Notes under the pieces: model-generated
What the model saw: the letters and a program-made list of their open reading frames with translations, nothing else
Databases searched by the model: none
What the model was told of the DNA's origin: nothing
Source of the DNA: Streptomyces fildesensis
GTDB lineage: Bacteria > Actinomycetota > Actinomycetes > Streptomycetales > Streptomycetaceae
DNA length: 64,000 bases
Assembly: GCF_016107395.1 (NCBI RefSeq)
Contig: NZ_JAAIKO010000020.1
Location: 62,001-126,000, forward strand
Direction: 5' to 3'
Shown: one piece after another, positions 1-9,201 of the stretch
Layout: each line of letters starts with the position of its first letter
How positions within the stretch are numbered: the first letter of the stretch is position 1
Translations under genes and position numbers: made by a program

Positions 1-2
1 TC

Positions 3-224
3 GGGGCAGCCGGCGACAACGCGGCCATGGAGTCCTTCTTCAGCCTGCTGCAGAAGAACGTCCTCAACCGCCGGAGCTGGACCACCCGCGAGGAACTGCG
101 GATCGCGATCGTGACCTGGATCGAGCGGACCTACCACCGCCGCCGCCGACAAGCCGCACTCGGCCGGCTGACCCCCGTCGAATTCGAGACCGTCATGACC
201 ACACCGGCCCTCCAGGCCGCGTGA
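3..224 (+). CDS. IS3-family transposase orfB, C-terminal end (runs in from the left edge)
   Basis: The frame is open from the first bases of the window and begins G-A-A-G-D-N-A-A-M-E-S-F. This matches the conserved DNA-A-x-E-S-F segment of IS3 orfB integrases, which carries part of the DDE catalytic core. The rest shows the usual tail with W-x-E-x-x-Y-x-x-R-R-R and L-x-x-L-T-P-V-E-F-E. About 74 residues are present; the catalytic Asp residues and the whole of orfA lie outside the window. The element end should lie a few tens of bases past the stop, where the sequence after TGA resembles IS3 right ends. Whether the copy is intact cannot be judged. Confidence 0.85.
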   Translation, partial: GAAGDNAAMESFFSLLQKNVLNRRSWTTREELRIAIVTWIERTYHRRRRQAALGRLTPVEFETVMTTPALQAA

Positions 225-311
225 CCGAACCTGTCACCCGAACCTGCACCAGACCCCGATGATCCCGAGTGGCTGGAGTGGCCGCGGGACTTCGACCGTC
301 GCGAGATCGCC

Positions 312-710
312 GTGCGCTTCGGGCTGGTAGACCGACTCGAAGGTGACTTCGCAGCTCACTGCACGACCGTGGCCGGGCAGGAGAATCAGGAGTCCAGCGA
401 ATACGGACGTATTTGCGTGCCCGGGGACGCGACTGTGTGCGGGACCCGGATCGTCGTCTGTGTGAGCCAGTTCGGCTCACTGGCGCTGGTGTGCGCGGAC
501 AATCCTGGTGCCTTCCTCGGGACGGGCAACGCCCAGGCTGAGGGTGAGCTGGACGGTGCTGACCTCGCCAGGGTCAACCGGGCGCTAGAAGAGCTCGGCT
601 ACGTCGTGGTTCCCGAGGAACTGCTGGAGAGCGACTACGACGGGCCGAGTCGACTGCACCCGCACGTTCAGCGGCCCACCTGGTGGAATCGCTTCTTCGG
701 CGACTTCTGA
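312..710 (+). CDS. Hypothetical protein, probably 5'-truncated by the IS3 insertion
   Basis: This is an unrecognised, acidic, apparently soluble protein ending in W-W-N-R-F-F-G-D-F. The marked start is a GTG at 312 without a convincing ribosome site. The same frame is open from 225, directly behind the IS3 stop, and the residues before the GTG (D-D-P-E-W-L-E-W-P-R-D-F-D-R-R-E) look like genuine coding sequence. The simplest reading is a gene whose original 5' end was replaced by the IS3 right end. No family or function is assigned. Confidence 0.5.
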   Translation: MRFGLVDRLEGDFAAHCTTVAGQENQESSEYGRICVPGDATVCGTRIVVCVSQFGSLALVCADNPGAFLGTGNAQAEGELDGADLARVNRALEELGYVVVPEELLESDYDGPSRLHPHVQRPTWWNRFFGDF

Positions 711-713
711 CGA

Positions 714-1768
714 TTACCCCGATAGGTTCAGGCCGGTGCCCGCCAGGCAGCCGTCGATGGCCCCCGGTCGGTACGGAAGCATTTTGAGCTTGCGTTTCAC
801 CGCGCGGGTGATCTGGCCGAGGTTGGCGGCGGCGAGGTTGCCGATATCGCGTTTGACCAGTGACCAGATACCTTCCTGCGGGTTGAGGTCCGGGGCATAT
901 GTCGGTAACTGGAACACGGTCAGCCAGGCGGTATTGGCTTCGAAGAACTCCCGCAGAGGTGCGACCAGGTGCATGCGCAGGTTGTCCCAGACCAGGACGA
1001 TCGGGCCGCCGAGCTGGGCGTGGGCGCGGATGATCAAATTGCGATAGTCCTTCCAGTCGAAGCCCTTCGGGTCGTCGTTGCGGCCCCGGTACTCGCGGAT
1101 CGCGTAGATCAGCCGGGACCGCTCGCCGGGTTTGTAGCAGCTCATCCCCGCCATGGAGACGCGGCCCGAGCCACGTCCGCGTACACGGACGACGGGGTGC
1201 TGCCCTGGCGGCCCCAGGTTCTGGCTCGCGGCGGCGTCATCGACCGGCCGGCTTCGTCCTCGAAGACCACCCAGGCGTTGTTCACCGCCGCGGTGCTCTT
1301 ACCCGCGGCCAGGTCTCCCGTTCCATAGTTCCACCGCGTCGTCGTCGCGCTCGATCGCGCGCCGGGCGGGCTGCTGCCAAGACCAGCCGTGCCGTCGTAG
1401 CAGCCGCCACGTACCCTCCACGGTGTATGAGACGTGGAACAGGCGGCCAATCATCGTCTTCACCCGGGCCAGCGTCCACCGCTGGTCGGCCCATCCGTGA
1501 GCCAGCGGGCCGCGCTCCAACTCTCGTGCCAGCCTGGCTATCTGCTTGTCCGACAGTCGCGACCGGCCAGGCGATCCCTTCGACGCCAACCCGGCCAAGC
1601 CCTCCTCGCGCCACTGGCGCCGCCAGCGTTCCACCGACTGCTCCGAGACACGCAACGAGGCAGCGATCTCCCGGTTCTTCTCGCCGCCCTCGAAGCCAGT
1701 CACGGCCGGACCCGCTCCCGCCCGGCCCTCTCGGCGTCGGTCAAGCCGCCGCCCTGCGGATATCTCAC
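714..1768 (-). pseudogene. IS630-family transposase, multiply frameshifted
   Basis: Read on the minus strand, the N-terminus (GTG at 1768, V-R-Y-P-Q-G-G-G-L-T-D-A-E-R) is typical of actinobacterial IS630 transposases. A first frameshift near 1703 leads into the helix-turn-helix part (N-R-E-I-A-A-S-L-R-V-S-E-Q-S-V-E-R-W). A second shift, near 1300, leads into N-N-A-W-V-V-F-E-D-E-A-G, containing a DDE-type Asp/Glu. A third, near 1150, leads into the C-terminal half with V-L-V-W-D-N-L and A-P-D-L-N-P-Q-E-G-I-W-S, the second and third catalytic regions. All domains of a full transposase are present in order but in different frames, so it should not be made as one protein unless frameshifting occurs. 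Confidence 0.85.
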
Positions 1769-1828
1769 TCCACCAGGACTACCGAAGCCACCCACACGCT
1801 GTCCGGCATACAGCCCGAAATCACCCAA

Positions 1829-2983
1829 TCAAGTTCGGTGGGCAGCCCGAGGCTCAAGGAAACCGCGTTCAGCCGCCCAGCGAATCGTGATAGGGAGACT
1901 TTCTGGTCTCCACGATTCCGGATGCACGCCCCCTACAGATTCAACACCGCCGCCCTGAGTTTGCGCAGCGTTTTCACCTTCGGCCTGGCGCGGCAACCCC
2001 AGTGCAAGGACTTTCATCGACGTTTCGTCGCGAACCCTCGCACGATCTCGCATCGTGTCAAACCACGTCTCACGGTCAACCTTGTCAAGATTGTATCCGA
2101 GACGGATCATTTCTTCGAAAACCGTCTCCCACGCAGGTGTGCTTGGCGCCAAAAGATGATAGCGCGCGGCTGGATCGGGATCATTTGCGATGATACCTGT
2201 TACCATTTTTGCCGCCACATCCACTGGCAGCCACCGTGGACCGCCATGACAGGTCGGCCAGAGCCCGGATTCGAGGGCGGCTCGTATTGTAAGCCATCGC
2301 GAGTCCTTGAGATTTACCTCGCCGGTCTCCGTGTCTGGACCTAGGCCACCAACACGGTATGTGCTGACATCAAACCCTGCCGTTTGGCAGATCTCGATTA
2401 GGCACTCCGCCAACCATTTCGATTGAGCATATCCTTCGGATGGGGCTTGGGGCGGCACCCGATCTGCACGGTTCTTCGCGTTACTGTGACGCAAGCTGGA
2501 CATCGACGAAATGAAGTGAATGCGCTTATTACGATATTCACTTGCCATCCGGAGGAGCGCAAGAGTTCCGGACACATTCGTCTCGACCAGCCGCTCAAAA
2601 GGAAGGAAGTGATTCACTAGTGCTCCTGCGTGCACTATGGTGGCCACATCTCGGCTCAGTTCCCTCCACTCCCGCGCTGATAGGCCCAGAAGCGGCAACG
2701 ACAAGTCCCCGACTAGAGGGTGGATCTGCTCCGTCGCACCGATACCACTGATACTGGAACTAAATCCGCTGGCGTCCCGCGTCAAACAGTAGATTTCCTG
2801 ATCGGGCATCGCTATCACAATCTGCTTCAACAGGTTGCGCCCGAAGAATCCGGATACCCCCGTGAGCAACAACTTTCCAGATCCCCTGTCGCGGCAAAAT
2901 CCGGATGGACGCAATTCGGCTGCTGATCGACGGTATTGGGACACTAGACGCTCAAAGCTTCTACCGTCATGATTACGAGTCAC
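1829..2983 (-). CDS. Thioester-reductase-like NAD(P)-dependent protein (SDR-e, Lys2/CAR reductase type)
   Basis: The protein carries T-G-V-S-G-F-F-G-R near the N-terminus (GxxGxxG dinucleotide-binding loop) and a Y-A-Q-S-K motif matching the YxxxK of extended short-chain reductases. Overall it resembles the thioester reductase domains found at the end of NRPSs, Lys2 and carboxylic acid reductases, here as a free-standing protein. Such domains reduce a carrier-bound thioester to an aldehyde. I chose the GTG at 2983 because AGGAGG lies 4 bases upstream; the frame stays open to a TTG at 3067, which lacks such a site. It follows the adenylating enzyme and lies in the same minus-strand run as the acyl carrier protein, so the three probably form one pathway. 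GC content is clearly lower than in most of the window. The substrate is unknown. Confidence 0.78.
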   Translation of the reverse strand: MTRNHDGRSFERLVSQYRRSAAELRPSGFCRDRGSGKLLLTGVSGFFGRNLLKQIVIAMPDQEIYCLTRDASGFSSSISGIGATEQIHPLVGDLSLPLLGLSAREWRELSRDVATIVHAGALVNHFLPFERLVETNVSGTLALLRMASEYRNKRIHFISSMSSLRHSNAKNRADRVPPQAPSEGYAQSKWLAECLIEICQTAGFDVSTYRVGGLGPDTETGEVNLKDSRWLTIRAALESGLWPTCHGGPRWLPVDVAAKMVTGIIANDPDPAARYHLLAPSTPAWETVFEEMIRLGYNLDKVDRETWFDTMRDRARVRDETSMKVLALGLPRQAEGENAAQTQGGGVESVGGVHPESWRPESLPITIRWAAERGFLEPRAAHRT

Positions 2984-3096
2984 CGCACCTCCTAAAATGG
3001 ACTCTATTGAGTCCGAGCCAAACGGTCGTGAGGCTCGGCATAGCAGCCTTAGAATTACGCTACGCAAGCGAGAATAGGTTCATTGAGTCCGCTATG

Positions 3097-4701
3097 TCAC
3101 TGCATCTGCGCTGCTTGCGATGCCAACTGTCTCCGATTTGGTTTCCCGGAGCGCAGCCGAGGTATCGCTCGCAGTCTCACAATTCGCAATCCCAGTAGAG
3201 ATGGGGAAGCAACCCGCGCGCAGGCCCCCCTAATAAGTTGCTGATCCAACTCATTATCCAGTTTGGTCACATAGAATATAGTCACGGCCTCGCCGCGATG
3301 TACGTCAGGCCGTGAAGCCGCACATGCATCGTCCACTCCTGAAATTTCCAGGACAGCTCGGTCTAGTTCATCCAACGAGATCGAGACGCCGGCGCACTTG
3401 ACAACGTTCTTGATTCTCCCCGTAATGTACAAGAGTGAATGCCCTGGGTACTCAGAGCTTGGCACGATAAGCCCCAAGTCGCCGGTATGGAACCAGCCAT
3501 CGGCGAAAGCATTTTCGGTAGCGGTAGGATTATTCGCGTACCCCGACATCACCGAGTGTCCGCGAATAACCACCTCTCCGACCTCTCCTGCGGGGGTGGG
3601 AGATCCATCGCCTCGAACTGCGATCTCGTTTCCGAATATTGCCGACCCGGCCGACGGAATGTAGGGCGAGGTTGCTGACAATTCACAACCATGGAGCACG
3701 CCTGCATGAACCTTGTAGGGCATAACGGTCGAGAAGTTCATGGTTTCCGAAAGACCGTAACCCTGAACGACACACTTGCCTCGCTCATGAACTCCTTCCA
3801 GGACCTCCGATGGCAGGGGAGAAGCTGCAGACACAAAATAACGCAAACGTTCGAGGTTGGGCCATTCTCGAATACTCGACAGGGCTCGCAGAAGTGGCGG
3901 AACTGTTGTTGCCAGCGTAGCCGCATGACGATGAAGGGTGTCGATGAAGTGGAACGGGTCAAATTCTCCATACAAGAGGCAGTGCCCCCCGCGCAACAAA
4001 GTTGCGAAGAGTCCGAATTCGAGACCGTTGACATGCGAGATCGGCAGCGGGCACGCAAGAACGTCGGAGTGCGTCATCCTGTGGTGGCGCGCGACCGCCA
4101 ACGCATTGAGCACGATCGAGTAATGGGCCTGGGTGACCGCCTTGGAAGCTGCAGTTGACCCCGTGGTGAAGACCATTACGGCTGGGTGATGCATGGCCGC
4201 GAGCCCCTGCGTTGTGCCTGGCGGACGAATCCGTCTCCGGTCGTAGCCAGGTCTTAGGTCAACTGTTGCCGCGCTCGCGATCATTGCGTTCGACCGCCCC
4301 TCTGGCTCATTCGCATCGACCAATAGTGCTACGGCGCCAGCTGCGATGACTGAGAGAATGGACACGACGCTTTCTATTGAGTTACTGACCTGGATCCCAC
4401 AAACGTCGGCGGCTCCAATGCCAGATCGTGCAAGGTCCAGTTGCCTGTCCAGCACCCGCGCCCACAGTTGGGCGTAGGAGCATGAGTCGTCATTGAGAGC
4501 GGGGTGCAGAACGGTGATCGCTGGTGCGTCTCGCCGTACTTCCGCTTGGTGCGCTAGACGCTCGATCAACGAAGGCCGTGGGACTAGAGCATGCGACCAA
4601 GGAACTCCCATGTACGTATGGGCCTTTAGAAAGTTCGCTGTCGACCAACTGGCTTCGGGCATCTCGCTTTTCATGAAGGTTGTTATAGCACGTATCGCCA
4701 T
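3097..4701 (-). CDS. Acyl-CoA synthetase / NRPS-type adenylating enzyme (ANL superfamily)
   Basis: This 534-residue class I adenylate-forming enzyme shows the core motifs in order. There is a P-loop-like F-T-T-G-S-T-A-A-S-K-A, then G-Y-G-L-S-E-T (A5), D-G-W-F-H-T-G-D-L-G (A7), G-R-I-K-N-V-V-K-C-A-G-V (A8 hinge) and a C-terminal Lys in R-S-G-K-P-N-R (A10). It should activate a carboxylate with ATP and pass it to CoA or to a carrier; the nearby acyl carrier protein at 5488-5766 is the obvious partner. The P-loop has A-A-S where G-x-P is usual, so the loop is somewhat divergent. Several Met codons near the N-terminus compete and none has a strong ribosome site; 4701 is the longest. The substrate acid is not predicted. 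It lies 30 bases or more upstream of the reductase gene. Confidence 0.82.
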   Translation of the reverse strand: MAIRAITTFMKSEMPEASWSTANFLKAHTYMGVPWSHALVPRPSLIERLAHQAEVRRDAPAITVLHPALNDDSCSYAQLWARVLDRQLDLARSGIGAADVCGIQVSNSIESVVSILSVIAAGAVALLVDANEPEGRSNAMIASAATVDLRPGYDRRRIRPPGTTQGLAAMHHPAVMVFTTGSTAASKAVTQAHYSIVLNALAVARHHRMTHSDVLACPLPISHVNGLEFGLFATLLRGGHCLLYGEFDPFHFIDTLHRHAATLATTVPPLLRALSSIREWPNLERLRYFVSAASPLPSEVLEGVHERGKCVVQGYGLSETMNFSTVMPYKVHAGVLHGCELSATSPYIPSAGSAIFGNEIAVRGDGSPTPAGEVGEVVIRGHSVMSGYANNPTATENAFADGWFHTGDLGLIVPSSEYPGHSLLYITGRIKNVVKCAGVSISLDELDRAVLEISGVDDACAASRPDVHRGEAVTIFYVTKLDNELDQQLIRGACARVASPSLLGLRIVRLRAIPRLRSGKPNRRQLASQAAQMQ

Positions 4702-5099
4702 GGCTGGTGCAGCAAAATCCTCCGCCTACGCCATGGGGAATGTGCATCGTCCCCGAGTGACGCCCCGCGCCGTGGTGGATTTAGTACGGCAGATGCACTT
4801 CATGATCAATGGAGCTTACTTACGGCACATTCCGTTCAAATCGGCCCCCGTTGATCCGAAAGTTTAGCCCATCATGTCGATCATGCGCAGGGGCGCGATT
4901 GGGTCACACCGCACGGGCGTTAACTTCGCGCTTTCACAGGGGATGTCCACGAGCTGATCAGAAGCACGGAATGTTCCCGTGACCTACAACGATAGGACTT
5001 GCTGAGGGTGCTGTTAGTTGCAAGGAGAAGAGCACTTTCGATGTGGTCAATCGGCAGGACCGTGCCCTCCTGGATCCCGAACGCCATCTCCGATGCGTT
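4702..5099 (-). other. Intergenic region upstream of the adenylating enzyme
   Basis: About 400 bases without a supported gene. It is AT-rich for this genome next to 4702-4860 and probably holds the promoter of the 4701 gene. No operator or terminator could be identified by eye. Confidence 0.35.
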
Positions 5100-5480
5100 C
5101 CATTAGCGTCGGCCTGCGTCGCCACCAACACCTCCGGCCGGCCTATCGCCGAACCCAAGCTGCGTTCACCGGCTACGCGCCCGCACATAGGACCGGATCC
5201 GGGCCGCCCGGTCGGCCGGCATGGGCAACCTGCCTTTGCACGACAGTGCCCAGAACCAGTCTGGCTCGAGATCGTTCAGATCGCCCTCGAACTGGCGGCC
5301 TGGATGCCAATGCGCGCCCTAACCGGCAACGCCAGGTGTTGGGAGCCCCGCCATCTGCGACTTCGCTTGTTCACCGCAGCCGGGCACTCGTCACAACCGG
5401 CCGCCGATGCCCCGACAGTCGGGCCATCGGCCTGCCCATCACCTCGCAGAGAATGCAGAACGGTCTGTCGACTCCGTCGA
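5100..5480 (+). pseudogene. IS1380-family transposase, C-terminal remnant with frameshifts
   Basis: Pieces of an IS1380 transposase C-terminus lie in successive frames on the plus strand. First comes G-N-L-P-L-H-D-S-A-Q-N-Q at about 5224, then V-W-L-E-I-V-Q-I-A-L-E-L-A-A-W-M-P-M-R-A-L-T-G (5262-5330), then W-E-P-R-H-L-R-L-R-L-F-T-A-A, and last L-V-T-T-G-R-R in a third frame. The family normally has exactly this order near its end. The N-terminal and catalytic parts are missing and at least two frameshifts are present, so this is dead debris. It separates the acyl carrier protein gene from the adenylating enzyme gene. Confidence 0.7.
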
Positions 5481-5487
5481 CAGACCG

Positions 5488-5766
5488 TCACGAAAGATCG
5501 AGATTGATACGCTCATTGACTGCTGCGCAGAGAGTCTCAAGCGAAGTGAACATATGCCTCGAAAGAGTAGCTTCGTCAAATCGAATCGCCCACTCCTTTT
5601 CGATCGATAGAATCACAGTGACGGTCTCCAGTGAGGACAGCCCAGCGGCGAGGAGATCCTCGTCCCGGTCAATCCCCATCACATCAGGCATTGCAGTGTT
5701 TCGCCTCAGAATCTCCCGTATCCGCCTCTCAATATTAACGTGCTGTTCGCCTGTCGCAGACGTCAT
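5488..5766 (-). CDS. Acyl carrier protein
   Basis: A 92-residue acidic four-helix carrier protein. The attachment motif is L-L-A-A-G-L-S-S-L-E-T-V, where the second Ser of S-S-L takes the place of the phosphopantetheinylated Ser in the usual D-S-L; the preceding Asp is replaced by Ser, which is uncommon. The start is the ATG at 5766, with G-G-G-A-G-A seven bases upstream; a longer frame to 5808 lacks a site. It should shuttle an acyl group activated by the enzyme at 3097-4701 to the reductase at 1829-2983. IS1380 debris now sits between it and those genes, but all share strand and low GC. Confidence 0.85.
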   Translation of the reverse strand: MTSATGEQHVNIERRIREILRRNTAMPDVMGIDRDEDLLAAGLSSLETVTVILSIEKEWAIRFDEATLSRHMFTSLETLCAAVNERINLDLS

Positions 5767-5884
5767 CGCTTTCTCCCATCTGTACCTTGCCGCAAACGCG
5801 ACATACATAATTTTCAGGAACTACTTGTTCCGCGGCTCCGGATGTCACACCCGCCAAGCTACTGCAGAGATTTTCCGGTAAAGG

Positions 5885-7192
5885 CTACGTCGAATGAGGC
5901 CACAATGTAGGCGGCTCGCCTCTCGGCAGGTCTGCAGCCGCTCCCCCTGCCGGGGCGGACGACTGCCGAGCACGGGCCAGGTAGCGCTCGGCGGACCGCG
6001 CGGCCGGGTGGATCCCGACAGCGGCGGCCAGGATGACCGCCGCGATCGACAGCCAGCCGGCGGCACCCCACTCTGTCGCTAGAAATGTGTAGGTAGCGGG
6101 AGCGAAGACCGTACCGAGGGTGTAGCCAAGCTGCGCAGCGCCCTGATACTCCCCCCGCTGCTCAGTTGAGGTGAGCTCGGCGTGGAAGCCCCACTTGCCC
6201 GCGGACTGGAACAGCTCAGCACCGGTGAGGGCGACGTGTCCGAGCCAAACCAGACCTATTGTCGCCCAGCCAGCGGTGTCATGGGTGATCAGGATAATCC
6301 CGCAGGATGCGATAAAGCAGGCTGCGCCGCGTCGCTGCGCCGCCAACGACGTGGTCACGTCATGCACCCCTCGCACGGCGAGCACCTGCAGCCCGACCGC
6401 CAACACGGTGTTGGTACCGATGAGCCAGGCCAGCAGTACCTTCGGGGCGTCGGTCTGGGTGATCAGCCAGAGTGGGACGACAGTGTTGAGCAGCACGCTG
6501 TGCGTACCGAGGATCCCGCATAGGACCATCGTGACCAGAAAGGGGCGGTTCTTCAGCGCGGAGACCTTCGGGGCTGCGTACTCCTCCTTCTGACGTGCCG
6601 TTTCGGAGGCCAGCCTCGGTAGGCGCGAGATCCAGTAGGTGTTGGCCAGCAGGATTACCGCGGTGGCCAGCGGCAGCGCCTTGATCGCGGTCTCGTTGTC
6701 GCTGGCCAGCGCAAGTCCGCATGCGGCGGCGCCGAGGGTGTAGCCGAAATTGCGGGAGGCCCGCATGTACGCCAGCGAGCGCACCCGGGCCTCGCGAGGG
6801 AAGGCGTCGAGCGCGTACGCATTGCGCCCCGCCCGCAGCCATGTCTGCACCAGCTCGAGCGCAACCGTCACGGCGAGGAAGCTCCAGAACCCACTAGTGA
6901 GCAGCCACGATGCGAACAGCAACGCCTGAACGAAAGACCCGACGATCCACGTACGCCGCGTTCCGAACCGGTCCGCTGCTTTCCCCAGCGGCACCGCGAC
7001 CAGGAACGTCGCGATCCCAGCGATCGTAAGCCCGACACCGACCTGGGTCGCCTCCAGCCCTACGATCTTGGTGAAGAAGACCGCCTCGCCGGTCAGGAAC
7101 GTGCCCTCGCCAAACGCCGACAGCGCCGTCTGGTACGACATCGACCGGATCAGCGGGTCGTCGGACAGAATCTTGTCGGCCAAGCGCTTCAT
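5885..7192 (-). CDS. MFS transporter
   Basis: A 435-residue integral membrane protein with about twelve hydrophobic segments. The A-D-R-F-G-T-R-R sequence between the second and third segments is the classic MFS loop 2-3 motif. The N-terminus is cytoplasmic (M-K-R-L-A-D-K-I-L), with the first membrane span near residue 20. Transporters of this type in biosynthetic clusters usually export the product. It lies between the acyl carrier protein and the nucleotidyltransferase-like gene on the same strand, 77 bases from the latter, so an operon is likely. GC rises here compared with the neighbours, which may mean a different origin. Substrate unknown. Confidence 0.85.
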   Translation of the reverse strand: MKRLADKILSDDPLIRSMSYQTALSAFGEGTFLTGEAVFFTKIVGLEATQVGVGLTIAGIATFLVAVPLGKAADRFGTRRTWIVGSFVQALLFASWLLTSGFWSFLAVTVALELVQTWLRAGRNAYALDAFPREARVRSLAYMRASRNFGYTLGAAACGLALASDNETAIKALPLATAVILLANTYWISRLPRLASETARQKEEYAAPKVSALKNRPFLVTMVLCGILGTHSVLLNTVVPLWLITQTDAPKVLLAWLIGTNTVLAVGLQVLAVRGVHDVTTSLAAQRRGAACFIASCGIILITHDTAGWATIGLVWLGHVALTGAELFQSAGKWGFHAELTSTEQRGEYQGAAQLGYTLGTVFAPATYTFLATEWGAAGWLSIAAVILAAAVGIHPAARSAERYLARARQSSAPAGGAAADLPRGEPPTLWPHST

Positions 7193-7269
7193 TCGTAGGT
7201 TCCGCTCGTCTCAGATTGATATTTGCATGGAAACTCACTACATGAGACAACCCCCAAAGACAACCCGGT

Positions 7270-8448
7270 TCATCTGGGCAGCTCGCTACGAGATTGGACA
7301 AATCGGCTTCGGCTTGGATCGAAAAGCCTTGTGATGAAGTCCATCGGCCACGTCGCTTTGGCATGGTCTATCTCGCCATACTGCTCAAGATAGTTCGTGT
7401 CGGCTGGGCGAAGCCTCGTGATGAGCTCCTGCGGAATGATTGACGGAAACAGTAGGTCCGTGAAGTGCAATGCGTAGTACACTTCACGACAGAGATCGTA
7501 CGTTTCGACCAACGAGCCCAAACGCGCCACATCCGGCCGCGAATCCGTACTGACGAACATCGCCGCCATATCGAGGAACCGCATCAATCGAAGGTCCTTG
7601 TTCGCCTCGATCGATGTAAGGGCAATCGCTTCGCGATACAGGTGAACTGCCACGTCGATTAGGAAATGCTCGCGAGATGCTACTCGAGACGATATTCCAT
7701 ACGCGTGAACGGTTTGAGCTTCTGTAAACCAGTCCTCCATGGGGAGGCTCTTCCCGGTAACCGGTTCGAGCAGTCCGAAACGGAGATCGACGCGATAATG
7801 GTTGACGTAGTCATTGGCGGCCGGTCGAATGAAGACGGGAAGCGATGATGCGTTTAGTCGCCAGAAAACCTCGGTTCGACGGGCTAGAGGCTTTACGGCG
7901 CGAGCATCCGTAGTCAGCACGCCTTGCGCATAGCCCATCTCCACGAGAATTTCCGAAGCCCGCTCTCGATCGGATTCATGAATGAGTAGGTCAAGATCAT
8001 TGAACTCCCTGAGCGCAGCTTCTGGGTAGATGGAATAGGCAAGATAACCGCCCTTGCGGACCAGCACATCCAGATCGTGAGCAGCCATAGTCTTCGTGAT
8101 GCTTGCGATCTCCTGCGCATACAGCCAGGTACGTTCGCGGTTATAGAGGTAGTACGTCTCGAGGAGCGTCACAACATGCCTTGGCGCATTCAGGGACCGA
8201 GCAAACGAACCGAGGATCGGGCCCACACGATGATAAGCAGCCAGGTAGAGCAAGCGTCCCCACTGATCTTCCGTGAGTTCTGGCAGAGCACTCACTTCGG
8301 AGTCGGGTTGAAGCAGACGCCGGCACAGGTCGATGAGCAACCTGCCCTCATTTGAAACAGTCATAATTTGTCCAATGATACGAGACCGAAACCGGTCCGA
8401 GGATACCCTCTGCGAATCGTTCATGAACCACGGTGAATACGAGGTCAA
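7270..8448 (-). CDS. Nucleotidyltransferase-family protein (NTP_transf_5-like)
   Basis: A 392-residue protein with the hallmark region D-V-L-V-R-K-G-G-Y-L-A-Y-S-I-Y-P followed by R-E-F-N-D-L-D-L-L-I. This matches the KG-x-x-L-A ... R-x-x-x-D-x-D-L-L-V signature of the uncharacterised nucleotidyltransferase family often found in natural-product and polysaccharide clusters. The D-L-D pair would bind the metal ions. The marked start is a TTG at 8448 placed directly behind the TAA of the cupin gene, with AGGA just upstream; this favours translational coupling, but ATG codons at 8424 and 8364 are also possible. The transferred nucleotide and the acceptor are unknown. Confidence 0.7.
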   Translation of the reverse strand: MTSYSPWFMNDSQRVSSDRFRSRIIGQIMTVSNEGRLLIDLCRRLLQPDSEVSALPELTEDQWGRLLYLAAYHRVGPILGSFARSLNAPRHVVTLLETYYLYNRERTWLYAQEIASITKTMAAHDLDVLVRKGGYLAYSIYPEAALREFNDLDLLIHESDRERASEILVEMGYAQGVLTTDARAVKPLARRTEVFWRLNASSLPVFIRPAANDYVNHYRVDLRFGLLEPVTGKSLPMEDWFTEAQTVHAYGISSRVASREHFLIDVAVHLYREAIALTSIEANKDLRLMRFLDMAAMFVSTDSRPDVARLGSLVETYDLCREVYYALHFTDLLFPSIIPQELITRLRPADTNYLEQYGEIDHAKATWPMDFITRLFDPSRSRFVQSRSELPR

Positions 8449-9201
8449 TTATTCCTGCAGCGGACTGTTCCAGGTCTCCAACATTGGCCCGCACTGTTCA
8501 GCGCTGGGGCTGTCTGCACCCAAGAAGACGGTCTGGGCCATCATGCGGAAACCCGACATCTCCTCTCTCAGGGTTTCGATCGACTCCTCGGGGTGAACTG
8601 AATCAATAATTGCATTGGGTCCAAATGCATTGAACTGATGCGAGGTCCCGCGCGGGATCTGCAAATCTGCCCATGTATTGGGTGGAACTACTGCATTATA
8701 GCGAATTGATTCACCGAAGCCATCAGGGAGCTTGTCAGTGAATGATTCGATTTCGATAGGATCACCGCCAACTGGTCCGCCCAAGATCTTCAGCGGGGAT
8801 AGACTCGACACTTGAATGCACGTTTCGTTCCCGGTCATCATGCGAACGAATCGAAGTCCAGTGTGAAAGTGCATGCGCGAGCATATTCCACGCGACGCTA
8901 CGTCGAAAAAGTCCATTACGTATCTGTCGGCGAAAAATCCTGTGAAGGGAGACTCGAGCATGTAGACGTCTCCCTCCTCGAATGTCTGCGCGCGTACGAT
9001 GCCCTCGCGGTCAGGAGAAGTTGCGGTGCCAGAAGTATGTGCGGCGCGGACCAGATTTCCGAGTCCTTCGACGACGGCCTGCGCCGCGCGCGGGTCGAGG
9101 GTCATCACTGGTGTCAACCGACACTCCCCTTGGTCGATGAACTCCGTGAAATCATGCACTTCATTGGTCGAGTCAGGGTCCGACTTGAGTCTGTCAGTCA
9201 T
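8449..9201 (-). CDS. Cupin-fold protein
   Basis: A 250-residue protein with both cupin motifs. Motif 1 is seen as R-M-H-F-H-T-G-L-R-F-V-R-M-M-T-G (HxH, though the usual Glu is not obvious). Motif 2 is I-P-R-G-T-S-H-Q-F-N, matching P-x-G-x-x-H-x-x-N. A metal-binding oxygenase, isomerase or binding role is possible; the family alone does not decide. The start is the ATG at 9201, with AGAGG five bases upstream; a further ATG at 9219 lacks a site. It is the first gene of the minus-strand run and is followed without a gap by the nucleotidyltransferase-like gene. Confidence 0.68.
   Translation of the reverse strand: MTDRLKSDPDSTNEVHDFTEFIDQGECRLTPVMTLDPRAAQAVVEGLGNLVRAAHTSGTATSPDREGIVRAQTFEEGDVYMLESPFTGFFADRYVMDFFDVASRGICSRMHFHTGLRFVRMMTGNETCIQVSSLSPLKILGGPVGGDPIEIESFTDKLPDGFGESIRYNAVVPPNTWADLQIPRGTSHQFNAFGPNAIIDSVHPEESIETLREEMSGFRMMAQTVFLGADSPSAEQCGPMLETWNSPLQE

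Noticed and set aside
5018..5881. Plus-strand frame overlapping the acyl carrier protein gene
   Set aside because: Explained by IS1380 debris in one part and by the shadow of the carrier protein gene in the other.
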